From Schistosoma mansoni (Eukaryota; Platyhelminthes; Trematoda; Strigeidida; Schistosomatidae), in NCBI RefSeq assembly GCF_000237925.1, contig NW_017386017.1, positions 1,302,001 to 1,366,000 of the forward strand: DNA of 64,000 bases, written 5' to 3'. Under the pieces are notes generated by a model. It had not been told where the DNA came from and searched no databases. It saw only the letters and a program-made list of their open reading frames with translations. Numbering within the stretch: the stretch's first letter is position 1; the number at the start of each line of letters is the position of its first letter. Positions 32,488 to 44,499 of the stretch are shown piece by piece. Made by a program: the position numbers and the translations under genes.

Positions 32488-32496
32488 TTTTTATAC
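32488..32496 (-). promoter_or_regulatory. Candidate TATA box of the Ig/FnIII gene
   Basis: The - strand reads GGTATAAAAAGCAG about 125-130 bp before the ATG at 32364, between the start codon and the CR1-like LINE that begins near 32545 in the other direction. Position and sequence suit a core promoter, but no start site was measured. Confidence 0.4.
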
Positions 32497-35345
32497 CTGA
32501 TATAAAGGTTTAAATATTCAACTGTGAAAACATATACTTCAGACGAAGCAAACATCCCTATGCATCCGGATAGGCCACACGACAGCAGGATAAAACACAA
32601 ACGCAAGCTGGAGCTGACAATTCCACTTGTGGACTGTCTTGATCTTAAAAAAGGGTGTACAAGACAGGGACTACCAACTCAGTAAACATAGTATAGGTAA
32701 GCTACCTGTCCACTGACGCAATGCTCATATAGACACACAGGAAGAAGCTCACGCGTTCCAAATTAAAAGCATAAACTGCTTATACATGAATACCGCGAGT
32801 TTGCCGAACAAAATGGATGAGCTACGTGGACTTAGCAACGCTAATGATGCTCATCTGATAGGAATATCCGAAACTTGGATATCGTCTCAGTTTACAAACC
32901 AGGAGTTGACAATACCTGGAATGTCTTTATTTCACAACAACAGGAAAATTGGAATGGGGGGTGGGGTAGCATTATACATACGATCATGCCTGTAGGCGCA
33001 CCAACTTCACAACCAAGAGTTTCTCGATCTTGATGAGTCAGTATGGTGCTCAGTAAGATTGTCTACCACATCGAGGTGTCCAGTTGGGGTCATCTACAGG
33101 AAGCCCATTGCTGACATCGAGCATGACAATCGTTTGATGGAAGGATTAGCCCACTCTACGCGTCTTGGATTCTACCATATCCTGATTCTGGGGAACTTCA
33201 ATCTTCCTAGAATCAACTTCGCTGACCATACCTACATTGGAGGTGACAACTCTACTGAAGCTCGGTTCTTCAACCTCATTGATGATCTGGGATTATTCGA
33301 AAATGTGAAGTCAGCAACTCGTTGGAGAAACAGTCAGACGCCGTCGCACTTAGATTGGGTATTCACAGATGAAGAATTTCTGGTCGACGACCTCTCAATC
33401 CTGGTTCCCCTGGGGAAAAGTGATCACGCCGTCCTATCCTTCAGTTTTGTCCGCGAAACGTAGCTAATATATCCTACTAACAACAGGCGCTGGAATTCCA
33501 AACGGTTTTAGCTTTACATGACTATCTAAAACAGGTAGATTGAGATGTTCACCCTGAACTTGAAGTGGATGCTCATTGGGATTTCTTACTCTTATGTGCT
33601 ACTGAACATTCAGTTCCTCAAATGGTCCCAAAAAGCCACAAACAGTGTAAAATCATCAAGAACCACACTCTTCGTTTGCTAAGCCACAAAAAGCACTGTT
33701 GGGCCGAATACAAACGAACTGACAACAACGGCGCGTACAGGCAATACAAACATATAAGGAACATATGCACGAAGGCAATAAGAGAAGATAGGCTTCAATA
33801 CCAGACCAAGCTTATCGACAAATTTGTCTCCAATCCGAAAAGCTTATTCAGTTACGCAGCTTATCTTCAACAAGGCATAACTGGAGTTTCCCAACTGCTA
33901 GGTCCTAATGGTCCGACCAATAACGACGGTGATGCCGTGAATCTTTTGGCTAAACAATACTCCCAGATAATCCAGCCGACTCACATCAACTATGCTGACG
34001 AAAGCTCCACCTGCACCTGCACAGGACTTTCCGAAGTGGATCTGAGTGCTGACCTGGTGCTCCGTAAACTGCAGCACCTAAGAAAAGACACTTCTCCCGG
34101 TCCGGATATGGTTCACTCTGCTATACTGAGGGAAGCAGCTTTAATTCTGGCATCACCACTTAGCGTGATGTTTTCACACTCGCTAAGCCGAGGCAAACTG
34201 CCGGAAATTTGGGAGCTGGTGCACATCACACCGATTTTCAAAGGAGGGCGACGCAGTGAACCCTCAAGCTACCGACCGGTGGCCCTTCTCTCCATACCTT
34301 CTAAAATTATAGAGTCTCTAATATACGATGGTATACACGGCTACTTATTATCCTTAAAGTTATTCTCAACCCGACAGCGCGGCTTCAGAAAGGGTCATTT
34401 TGTATGACCAACCTACTGACTTCGGTGGTTAGATGGACAACCATCCTTGATCGCAAGGGGAAGGTTGACGTCCTTTACCTTGATTTCTCAAAAGCTTTTG
34501 ATAGGGTTAACCACATAAGTCTTATCAACAAGCTTAGACAATTGGATATCAAACCCCCTCTGATTGACTGGCTCGCTTCATATCTAGAAAACCGACATTT
34601 TAAGGTCAGAGTTAACTTCACTCTCTCTCAGGCTATGGAATGTACTAGTGGGGTCACCCAGGGCTCAATACTAGGACCTCTTCTCTCCTTGATTTACATT
34701 AATGATCTTCCACAACAAGTTTCATCTGACTTATTGCTTTTTGCTGATAATATGAAACTTTGGAGAGACACGTAATCAGCAGAATATACTAGCACTTCAG
34801 AAGGGTCTGACTCGACCTCAGGTTTGAGCAGACGACAACGGACTTACCTTCAACACTTGAAAGTGGAAAGTAGTCCATCTGCGACATGTTGCAGACAGTA
34901 GTTACAACTTAGGAAACTCCTCTCTAGAAGTTTCCCAAGTCGAAAAAGATTTAGGAATGTTGCTACCCTACGACCTGAAATCGTGAACTGTGACAAAAAC
35001 GTCTTTCAAGCAAACCTTGCACTGGTAACATTGAAGCGCATTTTTGGCCAGTTTGACGGTAGAATCTTCCACATAATCTTCAACAGTTTTATTCGTCTCC
35101 ATTTAGAGTACGGAAACATAGTATTTCCTCCCTCCCTCCCTCCAAAAGGATAAGGACACTCTGGAACGTATTCGACGTCGAGCCACGAAATCAGTTCGGG
35201 GACTCAAATTCAAACCTTACGAAGAGTGCCTCCAATCACTTAACCTTTACCCGTTAGAGTACAGGCGTCTTAGAGGTGACCTTCTTATGACTTACAGTAT
35301 CCTTAATACTTCTGGTCATCCCCTTAAACATCTCCTTAAGCTTAG

Positions 35346-35511
35346 TGTGATGTTTAAATAAATCAATGACTTCTTGGTATTGATGACTGTTGTAATTTTG
35401 AATTCCAAATACAATACATTCGTTCGGGCTCATCTAATACTTCTTGATTACATTGAGTTATTCCTGGGATTACTAGTTTATACTACAATTCAAATACTTG
35501 TGATCATCATA
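35346..35511 (+). repeat. 5' LTR
   Basis: 166 bp, TGTGATGTTTAAATAAATCA to ATCATCATA, with imperfect terminal inverted ends. Identical in length to the 3' copy. Confidence 0.88.
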
Positions 35512-35534
35512 TTGGCGTCGCGATTGAGCCTGTA

Positions 35535-36863
35535 ATGGAACGGTTGGATATAAATTCAGATTTTAATGCTTTCGAGGAGTACATGGAGAGGTTCGAAATC
35601 TGGGCTATGACCAAAGAAGACGATGAAGATTTTAATATTGTGGCCCATTTCCTTACATTCATCGGAAAAGAACCATACAGCCTTATAAAGACTTTGGCAC
35701 TTCCAGACAAACCGATTTCACTCCCCTATGCAACTCTCAAGCAACTACTGTTGGATCATGTAAAGTATACAAATTGTAAATGCGGTAAGAGAGAAAAATT
35801 CGATAAAATGATTCGACAGAAAATCAGAAATTCCACTACTTTACTAAGTCGTCGCAGTTCGATGTGTAATCAAAGTTATTCAGATAATACTTCATTGAGC
35901 TGTGAAACAGTCCATGAAGATGAGCACGAGTTTAGTAAATGCGTGTTCTGTGGCAAGTTTCACCCATGTAATTCATGTGTATTTCGTAGTTCTAAATGCT
36001 TTAACTGTGGTGAAACTGGACACATTCAGTCAGTTTGTAATACCATGCTTCATTTTGCTGAAAGTAATGCTAAGATGGATGCTTCTAATGATCAGTTATC
36101 TTTATCTAGAAGTGGTATAACGTCACATAGCAGTCCAGAGTTAAATGAAACTCAGAATCATTGTGAGACAAAAATTTTTAACCAACAAACTTATCGGATT
36201 TCTCATGTTATTGAACCAGATATGGTTTGTCGTAATAATTCACATACTTCTGATGGAATTTCTTACAACTCTAAGAATAGAATGTTGAATGAGTCAAATC
36301 ATGATCAAAAACCAGATTCAGTCTTGGTAGATGTTGAATTCCCTGATGATCCATTATTCTCTAATGAAACTCTTAATCAATTTGAGGAAAATATTTCAGA
36401 GAAATCGAATTCTGATATCATATCAAGTGTCAGTGGTCCTCACAATCAATTTGTCTCTAATAATATTCCTAATGAATGTGAAAAATATGTTCCGAATGAG
36501 TCGAATTCTAGTCATATTTCTGATGTTATTGTGTTAGATGTTGGATACTCTCACAAACAATGTATGTTGAATAGAATCCCTAGTCAGGGGTATGATGAAT
36601 CAGAAGGGATGGCAAAATTTACCGAAATAATCAGAGAACCAGTTTGCCCAGAAGTGAAGTTTGCACAGACAGAGAATCCAAATCAAGTCCAAGATTATCC
36701 TAATGAATATGAGGCAGATGAATGTTTTCTATTCGATTGTTTCGCAGGTAAATCGAGCCTAGTTGAATCACATGTGTTAATTACATATATCAATGCATAT
36801 CCATCTGTGTATTCTAATATGAATAACAAGAAGAATATGTATCATGATTTTTATTCAAGTTAA
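35535..36863 (+). CDS. Gag-like ORF of the LTR element (442 codons)
   Basis: The N-terminal part (FEEYMERFEIWAMT, FLTFIGKEPYSLIKTLALPD) is the Gypsy-type gag region found in schistosome LTR elements. A CCHC zinc knuckle C-F-N-C-x4-H-x4-C (residues about 156-169) is preceded by further Cys/His pairs. The C-terminal half is Ser/Asn/Asp-rich without a protease motif that I can see. Start 35535 follows the primer-site region by about 20 bp. It is a fossil retroelement ORF; a host role is possible in principle but nothing here shows one. Confidence 0.8.
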   Translation: MERLDINSDFNAFEEYMERFEIWAMTKEDDEDFNIVAHFLTFIGKEPYSLIKTLALPDKPISLPYATLKQLLLDHVKYTNCKCGKREKFDKMIRQKIRNSTTLLSRRSSMCNQSYSDNTSLSCETVHEDEHEFSKCVFCGKFHPCNSCVFRSSKCFNCGETGHIQSVCNTMLHFAESNAKMDASNDQLSLSRSGITSHSSPELNETQNHCETKIFNQQTYRISHVIEPDMVCRNNSHTSDGISYNSKNRMLNESNHDQKPDSVLVDVEFPDDPLFSNETLNQFEENISEKSNSDIISSVSGPHNQFVSNNIPNECEKYVPNESNSSHISDVIVLDVGYSHKQCMLNRIPSQGYDESEGMAKFTEIIREPVCPEVKFAQTENPNQVQDYPNEYEADECFLFDCFAGKSSLVESHVLITYINAYPSVYSNMNNKKNMYHDFYSS

Positions 36864-37279
36864 AGTCATATGATGGAATACCTCAAATTATATATCAGTG
36901 TTTATCCCCAAATACTCACATACAGTAGTCGAGGCGTGAGATTTGAGAAGATAATGCAAATTGGGAACGTCATATTGGCTAAAACATTGCGACGCAAGGA
37001 CCCAACATTATTTCGTGGGGGAGGATATTGTTGGAAATTCTATGATGCAAATTCTAAATATCAGTGGTTTCACTACAAAACCGACATGCCGATTGTATAC
37101 AATTCCAGAACCCAGGTGAGTCTGTTCCAATTTCGGTTGTTAATTCTAATACTTACGAGTGCATTCTAGATAATACAGAGTCTACATCCAATACACCGTC
37201 GGACAGATGTAAGATGAACTTAAGAAGAAGACGAACAATGGATTACAGACACTTACACTCCAATTCGAGCTGTGGCGGA

Positions 37280-37445
37280 TGTGATGTTTAAATAAATCAA
37301 TGACTTCTTGGTATTGATGACTGTTGTAATTTTGAATTCCAAATACAATACATTCGTTCGGGCTCATCTAATACTTCTTGATTACATTGAGTTATTCTTG
37401 GGATTACTAGTTTATACTACAATTCAAATACTTCTGATCATCATA
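37280..37445 (+). repeat. 3' LTR
   Basis: Matches the 5' LTR over 166 bp with two differences seen by eye. It is followed by the CTTAG duplication and by the resumed CR1 coding sequence. Confidence 0.88.
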
Positions 37446-37780
37446 CTTAGTCACAACACTAACCTAAGAGGTAACACCCAGAAGCTGGAGACGAAACATA
37501 GCAGAACAGACTGCAGACATAACTTCTACTCCGTAAGAGTTGTCAAATGCGGGAATTCGCTGCCTACTGAGCTAGTCCAAGCGACTTCCCAGGAGTCCTT
37601 TAAGAGGAAACGTGACCAATTTTTAAGGACTAAGGATAACATATTATGATTTACCAAATTCTTTTTTTCCTCTATTATCTGTAATATACCTAGGTTCTTG
37701 CCTGGATGTATTGGTGATCCACTGCTACTAGACACGGAAGCCCGTTAAGCGAAAGCTTTTTCTATTCCGTCCTCAACCAT

Positions 37781-38296
37781 TTCAACCATTCGAAATCTCC
37801 AACTTTCAACCCCGATTTAGCTTTGGCTGGGTTAGAAAACCATCTGTTTCTTTTGATCTGCATCTGGGCTTTTAAATAGTTCTACTGGTTACAAATATTT
37901 TGTGAGGATCGCCATCTAGACGAACAATTAACTCTCACTGAAATCATGAACTGATTAATCTTAGATCATCAGTGAAAACCTGCAGGCACTGGAAGGTTGT
38001 TTCATTCCAGTATGCGATTACTCATTTGTGCTCAAGCATGAATACATACGCAGGAATGGAATACAGGAAATCTGATATCACGTGCATACTCTTGATATCT
38101 AGATCACTCATATCTCAAGTGCACAGAACAATGTTGTTTTTTTTTATAACAGATTTAAACGCATAATAAAGTAGCTGGTTTTACGATAAATGTGTTATTT
38201 GTACACTACAGTTGTTTAGAAGAGGTTTGATGCACATGAATTTAACACTCCTTATTTAGACTGAGCCACAGATAGATATCAAATAAAATCATAAAC
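37781..38296. other. Intergenic, nothing recognised
   Basis: Region after the CR1 3' end. It may contain the last part of the CR1 3' UTR. A scrap near 37975-38010 (GAAAACCTGCAGGCACTGGA) looks like an old B SINE piece. Confidence 0.35.
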
Positions 38297-38606
38297 CTGT
38301 AGTGACCGGCTTGTCTCGACGAGAACACGATTGGAATAGTGGAAACAACTATTATTTTAACCCATTTTACCAGAGATTGTTTTATCATACTCGTTGTTGT
38401 TTAATTGTATCAAAGTCACTTTTCGTTCGGTGGTCCGCGTTGTTTGGTTTGACCTCATTTACGCTCTGCCCTTTTTGCCTGTACTCGTTGGCACGTCTCG
38501 GTATTCTTTCGATACCACGAGATCGCCAATAAATATACTCTACCTGGACCAATTACAGCCTTCTGCTTTGCGAGTTATCAAAGGGACCAAGTCGTTTCTG
38601 GGCGCG
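38297..38606. mobile_element. Possible solo LTR
   Basis: A 310-bp segment of distinct composition from CTGTAGTGACCGGCTTGTC to TTTCTGGGCGCG. It contains a GCCAATAAATATACTC polyadenylation-like site, and TAAAC lies on both sides (38292-38296, 38607-38611). The ends are not a clean TG...CA, so the call is tentative. It looks like an isolated fossil LTR. Confidence 0.35.
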
Positions 38607-38859
38607 TAAACGTAGTGCAGTGGTGATCACAGTCCATCAAGACTCGACGCCATCTACAAACCTACTTGGAATAGTAGCATTTCTATTTAAAATGTCTTCA
38701 GACTGATTAACACTGCTTTGACAATGAAGCTCTTGTTTCCCTAATTCAGTTTCTAGCCAGAAACTTAGCACGTAGATTCCACACATACTTGAACAGAAGA
38801 AAGACGGAGCAATTCGGATATAATTCCTTCTGCTCGTTGTCAATCAACCGTCTGCTCAC

Positions 38860-39900
38860 CGTGGACTTTGATCAAGACGATGTACTAAAGGCTTTTAGCA
38901 CCTCAGAAATGAGAAAGTCAACAGGACCGGACGAAATACACCACAAAATCCAGAGACAAACTGCATAATATATTGCAGCCCTACTAACTTTGATATTTAA
39001 TATGTCACTTGACCAAGGTGTGTTACCTACGGACTGGAAGGATGTAATCGTCACTCCAATATATAAAACAAGAGCAAGTCAACTCCCATCGAACTACAGA
39101 CCTGTCATGATTAAAATAATGGAAAGAATAATCAAAAAGACCATAATGACATTCGTGGAAACCAAACAAGTTTTAAACAGCGAACAACATAGTTTCACAC
39201 AAGGTTTATCTCGCACAACAAACCACCTTACATCAAAGGAGCAAGGGATAGAGGCTCTGGATAATGGAAAATCAATGGATTTTGTCTACAAAGACTTCAG
39301 CAAAGCATTTGACAAGGTGCCAGCAAATAGGCTGCTATTGAAGTTAGAAAATCTTACTATTGCCGGATCTCTTTTAAAATGGCTTGAAGACTTCCTAGTA
39401 GGTCGTAGACAGAAAGTAAGAATAAATTCGAAGTGCTCCACCTGGAGACCAGTGCTTAGTGGAGTACCTCAAGGTTCCATCCTAGATCCTTTACTTTTTA
39501 TTCTGTATGTAAACAATCTTCCAAGTATAGTTGAGTCGGGAATGTCATTATAGGTTGATAATGTAAAAATCTAGCGAGAACGGACGAGAGACTCAGATGC
39601 ATGCACACTCCAGGCAGAGTTAAATATTGTGATTAGCTCATCTAAAAAGTGACTGATGCCTATCAACGTGTCTACATGCACCTTTGGAATGCAAATATAA
39701 GTAGTTGAAGTGCCTGTACCCGTGGTCAAAATATAACAAATGCCTTGGTAATACCGTCCCCATTATGGAATCAAAAGGTATTCTGGTTACTCAGAATAAC
39801 TGACTATACACCAAAAATAATGGTCAAAAACTACAACGTTTATGCACTTGAGAATAAACAAGAATATTCCCAACAAAACCGGACCAAATTCCTACCTGCA
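38860..39900 (+). mobile_element. CR1-like LINE reverse-transcriptase fragment
   Basis: MRKSTGPDEIHHKI near 38909, then an open frame 38990-39553 with LPTDWKDVIVTPIYKT, DFSKAFDKVPANRLLLK and LSGVPQGSILDPLLFILYVN. It continues in broken frames with VDNVKIW at the catalytic box (V-D-N where YADD is usual). It has lost the endonuclease and differs from the 32.5-kb copy, so it is a second CR1 subfamily. Confidence 0.85.
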
Positions 39901-40800
39901 AGTATTAAATAGAATGATAAATGATGACAACAGAGGGTCAAAGACTAGTAATAGTCAGACACGGAACACTATAACCTTGAATTCAGTCAAACACCGGCTT
40001 GTTTTTTAGTGTTTTAAAATCACACAACAACAAAATGAAATCATAAAGGCAAATCTTAACCAAAGTCAAATATTAAAGGCATAGTCAAAGAAGATTGAGA
40101 AATATGAAAAATATGGGTACACAGGTCCTGGATAAAAGTTAACTTATACAAAACAGTGGGAAAAATTCAAGAAATGAAAAGAATATAATTACCTAGCGTA
40201 GCGGTTTATGTCTGTCGTGAAGGTACTTGGGATGCTGTGGGAAGCGTGCATAGCCGTGTGGATAAGGAAATTTGGAGAGGATAGAAACGATAGAAAAAGT
40301 GAGGTAATGACTAAGTGAACGCATTATAATGCATTTACATTTAATGATGAAAGCAATCAATAGCAAAAGCGTCAGATTCAGACAATCTGATAATCAAAAC
40401 GAGAAGTTGATAGAGTAAGGTTCCAAATTTGTTACACTCACTTATTTTCATCTTCGTATTAATTAGGTCCATGATTCATTTCCTTCACAATAAGAAATAT
40501 TGTAAATATGTAAAATAAAGACAATGTAGAGGTAACAGTGTAAACCCTTATGGTGAAAAAGATCTTAAAAAGCAGTCTAAACATGATACTGGATTATACT
40601 GTAGAACTTACTAGAGAAACAAGAGAAAAGGTAGTTTCCACAAAAAAAATCAATAAAACTGAACTATAGAAGTAAGGATAAGTGAATTTTTAAATCATCT
40701 TAAAAATTCTTGACACTGTTCAGCTAAACAAAAAATAGAAAGCATAGGCAAATAATTCCTAATACTAGGACTAACATTTAAGCTTTAGGAATTAGAGTTT
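39901..40800. other. Intergenic, nothing recognised
   Basis: AT-rich. The first 150 bp may be the 3' end of the preceding CR1 copy. No gene seen. Confidence 0.4.
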
Positions 40801-41015
40801 ATTTGGGACTCGTCAGCCGGATGCACCTGCACCTCAAAAACGTGCGTCAAACTGGATTCCACTGCTAGCCACTATCCATCTCTGCTTACAATGTTTGTGA
40901 ATTAAGGCTATATCGAGGCAATACGCACAGTATACACATATGCCAATAAGAGACTGACCAGTTGCAGTCCTAACACATCAATGGGAAGATTCAAACAAAC
41001 AATACTAAATGGATA
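40801..41015. mobile_element. Family A SINE with inversion inside the ribozyme
   Basis: Bases 40801-40840 are the reversed ribozyme 5' strand (TTTGGGACTCGTCAGCCGGA). From about 40841 the ribozyme 3' strand and tail run forward (GTGCGTCAAACTGGATTCC ... CAAACAATACTAAATGG). The cleavage triplet is followed by AAA before CTGG, a subfamily mark. Confidence 0.8.
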
Positions 41016-41559
41016 AACTGTTTTGATACATACCCCGTAACCCTGAAACAACTTAGCTATTTCAGATTGATCCACCTTTATAGTTCAGCGTTAAAAATAT
41101 TCCACAGTATCAAGACCAAGAGCGTAATAAAGCGTTAAAAAATATACACAACACAAATACAAAATAAAACAGATATTTTCTTTTATTTGAAATCCGAAAA
41201 CTGAATAATCCAGCATTATAAATGAAAATGTTATGAGAATCTTCCGTTTTAACTCTTCATATTAGGAAATCTCCCGAGTAATCAACAAAGTTCGGTAACA
41301 CTATAACTTATAGACGCTAAAACGATCTTGATACAACTCTCTTAGTTACTAGGATCCAAAGAGGGTTATAAATTAGTATGAGGAATTAAGATTTAGAGTT
41401 TAAATGTTAGGTTAGGAATTAAAGTAAAGGTTTTCATCACTAACTGACATCGGCCTTAATGGCAAAATGATATTTAACTATTTAGATTAATGAAATTCGT
41501 ACCAACGTCCAAAATGTTGTCAATTCCATATTCATAATCAAAAACATTATCAGTGATGA

Positions 41560-41745
41560 TAAAACTATATGAGGGTCTATCAGAAGGGGTTTTGTGGATA
41601 TTTCAGTATTTTCATAGTTGAAATCATGAGTCAATTGAAGCTAGACCACGAAACGGCCGTCCAGTGCTTCCAAGTTTTCCATGGTGGTCTAGCTTCAATT
41701 CACTCATGATTTCAACTATGAAAATATATGAAGGTAGATGGAAAT
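41560..41745. mobile_element. Family B SINE fold-back
   Basis: A reversed 3' segment (CAGAAGGGGTTTTGTGGATA ... AGCTAGACCAC) meets a forward ribozyme-end segment (GAAACGGCCGTCCAGTGCTT ... CAACTATGAAAATA). The arms of about 45 bp pair around TCATGATTTCAACTATGAAA. The near-repeats TATATGAGGGT and TATATGAAGGT on both sides may be a worn target duplication. Confidence 0.75.
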
Positions 41746-41971
41746 AAAATTTCGCGATCGATATGTTGCTGTCACACTCTTGAATTTGATTAATTTCGAA
41801 TTCAAACTTTCAACCGGAAATCTGTAACAGATTCCTATGATGGTCAAATCATGCCATGATAATACATATATATTGCATACATACATACAAAGCCTTCATA
41901 AGTTTGTTGCTACGTTTCTTGGACAAGTAATGTCATGCGATAATACACGCGTATTGTTTTTTAAGACTTTA

Positions 41972-42318
41972 TGAAATAAGAATTCACTTAGTATTGTTTG
42001 TTTGAATCTTCCCATTGATGTGTTAGGACTGCAACTGGTCAGTCTCTAATTGGCATATGTGCATACTGTGCGTATTGCCTCGATATACCTTAATTCACAA
42101 GCATGGTAAGCAGAGATGGATAGTGGCTAACAATGGAATCCAGTTTGACGCGCGTTTCGTCCTACTTGGGACTCGTCAGCTGGATGTACCTGCATCTCAG
42201 AGTTGATGTTCACTCTGGGACTCGAACCCAGTACCCTCGCTTCAAACGCCATCGCGTTATCCACTCGGCCACTGAGTCCTGATAGCCACTTGCTTGTGCG
42301 ATGGGGTGTGAAATAAGA
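41972..42318 (-). mobile_element. Family A hammerhead SINE, full-length, with 10-bp target duplication
   Basis: The reference copy. Between two TGAAATAAGA repeats (41972-41981, 42309-42318) lie 327 bp on the - strand. In order they hold the 5' end CACCCCATCGCACAAGCAAG, the A box TGGCCGAGTGG, the B box GGGTTCGAGTCCC, the linker ATGCAGGTACATCC, the ribozyme, GGATTCCATTGTTAGCCAC, and a tail with CGAGGCAATACGCACAGTAT to CAATACTAAGTGAATT. The tRNA-like head supplies a pol III promoter. Confidence 0.9.
42136..42190 (-). ncRNA. Hammerhead ribozyme (family A, AAA subfamily)
   Basis: Core CUGACGA, stem II GUCC/GGAC, GAAA and GUC are intact. Three extra A bases stand between GUC and CUGGAU, the 3' strand of stem I. 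The same insertion is found at 40841-40865 and near 55025-55045. Whether it still cleaves is open. Confidence 0.75.
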
Positions 42319-43500
42319 TTGATAGATTCCTATCGGGGGGAAATATTTGTGTTAGTGTTTCTAACTGATCTGACAAAACTAACCAATGACCCTCAAAATT
42401 GACTGTATAAAACTTAATCCAATAGATAATCGATTATATTTATGAAAAAGATTGTTTTTTTGTAAGCGTAGGTGGTAGTGGGGTTAGATTTTTAAGGAGG
42501 AGAGAATGATAATCAAATTACTAAATGACAATTCATTAACCAATCAAAAACAATTCTATTTCTGAACTTGATTATGATAGTTTCCCTTTAGAAAAATTCA
42601 TCAGATTTGCCTATATACAAACATATCAACAAATTTGGAGGCATACATACATTACGTGTAAATAACCTTGACAAACGAGGTAACAGGACAAATGAATAAT
42701 AATATCATTGTCATAACTTTATGAGCTTGTTTTATTGGTGAGCAAGTGTGGAACTGAAAATCGACAAAATTGTACGCCACAAATCAATGCACGACGTGAT
42801 GTTAAGTTTCGGAAATTAATGAAGATGATCATAATGACAATAATACTAATCAATGTAGTAAGCCTGTATCGATAATTCTTAGTCGAATAGAATAGATGCA
42901 GCTAACAGTGTTACTTTCCCATTCTATTTATTTATATACATCACTTTTGTTTTCTGGATCCAACACTAAATTTTCTTCTCAAAAGGATATACATTCTCAT
43001 CTTATACACTTTCCAGTTAATGTTTTCAGTACACAGTTGAATGGATTAACGAGTATTATGTTAAACAGTAGATTATATTAAAGAAGTATGTTGGATTGAA
43101 TCAAAATCTTAATTGAACTAACCATGTTTTCAATACTGAAGAGAGTGAGTGAGTTTACAATAAGATAACCGTTTTTTATTGATTTGGTTGTTACATTAAA
43201 TTTTGTGCAATAAAGTTTATAAGGAAACTAAATAGATGATAATTGCTTTACAATGCCTTTACTCTAAAATGATCCATTCATAAATGGGGCAGTTCTTTGA
43301 GGACGATCAGTATTTGACTGTTTAGATTCTTTTTATCTATTTCTTAACTCGTTTACCAAGTACAGATTCGTGTGCTTGGTTTTGAGCAACACTCTAAATT
43401 TATGGACTAGTGATGCTATTTAACTGAGCAAACTGATTACATAAGTATAATTCTAGCTTAAAATAGATGAAGTCCTATGGTCACATGTTTCATTGTATGA
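42319..43500. other. Intergenic, nothing recognised
   Basis: No supported exon or matched repeat. Confidence 0.4.
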
Positions 43501-43504
43501 TTAA

Positions 43505-43865
43505 TTGAATTGTATGGTTGGTTGGTTGGTTGCATATGATCTTCGCTATAACAAGATATCTGGTTGGCGTCCGCGTGATTAACGTAACGAGTGGTTGGGG
43601 ATATTGGGTCATAATGGCTCAGATGTATTCATTCAATGTTTTCCGTTTATTACGGATCATAGGATCTGTCTCATACTTTTTTGCTCCAGGAATTCATAGT
43701 TTCTTCTCGAATCGTATTATCGGTGTCTAACCTTTCCTTCTAATACTGTTACTGATATTGTTACTATCTCTACTACTCTGACACCTCACCGTACTGATTT
43801 GATATGACAACTGAAACTAATGCATAGATGTCCCAGGTCCCACGTTTCGTGTAACTGACTGATAT
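43505..43865 (+). mobile_element. Family F repeat, copy 4
   Basis: Forward copy, including ATATCTGGTTGGCGTCCGCG, ATTGGGTCATAATGGCTCAG, the CTACTACTCTGACACC block, CCCAGGTCCCACGTTTCG and the TGTAACTGACTGATATCAC end. Confidence 0.5.
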
Positions 43866-44499
43866 CACTATCATTCATGATTATGAACTTTATTTATCTG
43901 GGAAATAGCTCGCAGTTACATCATTTCCAATCAACATTTTATGCTACAAACAAGTTTGGTTTGTTTGAATTATACTTCAATAAATCGACTAGTGTTTAGA
44001 TATTTATTGAATTTCAGTCAATTAATAGCTAACTCCAAAACATGAGTTCTATTATATTTCGCTTCGAAATTGCAGTCTTAGCAACAGCTTTAAATCACTT
44101 AAGTTTGGATAGCTTATTTTCTAAAAGGTATTGAATCATGTTTAGATTTCCAGAAAACACTTTACAACGTACATAAACTACAATGCACATTTCAATTCAC
44201 TACAAGAAAGTGGTGTGATTCAACTTAGATCAGGCGGTAATAGATACAATTATGAAATTATATCATGATATAAAATTAAACAATTTGAAATGTGATGCCT
44301 CATAGGTTTTGTAACAGAATTCCAAGATTTATTCTGTCTATTTCCAAAAACAGCATTATTACAGAGGTATGATGGATTAACGTAAAAAAAAATTCATTAT
44401 GTTTTAGTTGGACAGAAATGGTCCTGTATTAATGTTAATGCATGTGAAATTTTTGTCACTGAGTGGTGACCAATTCACATTTGTTTAGTCCTTAGTGTA

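Larger units (their letters stand above)
35341..37450 (+). mobile_element. LTR retrotransposon (Gypsy-like), gag-bearing, pol mostly absent, nested in the CR1 LINE
   Basis: Two 166-bp direct repeats (35346-35511, 37280-37445) begin TGTGATG and end CATCATA. They are flanked by a 5-bp duplication CTTAG (35341-35345, 37446-37450). A TGG-type primer-site candidate starts at 35513. Inside are a gag-like ORF (35535-36863) and a short stretch near the 3' LTR that resembles the C-terminal end of Gypsy pol. A full pol is not present, so the copy is a non-autonomous fossil. The LTRs differ at about 2 of 166 positions, which suggests a fairly recent insertion. Confidence 0.88.
32545..37780 (+). mobile_element. 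CR1-like LINE, near full-length, split by an LTR element
   Basis: Endonuclease pieces at 32786-32995 and 33059-33463 include HLIGISETWISS, ILGNFNLPRI and a closing LGKSDHAVLSFSF. RT pieces at 33565-34407 and 34404-34775 include STGPD-like SPGPDMVHSAIL, VLYLDFSKAFDRVNH, GVTQGSILGPLL and LLFADNMKLW, where F-A-D-N replaces the usual FADD. The C-terminus continues to 35345 and resumes at 37451 (SHNTNLRGNTQKLE ... FYSVRVVKCGNSLP). Frame breaks separate the pieces, so this copy cannot be active. The nested LTR element removes 2.1 kb of continuity. Confidence 0.88.
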
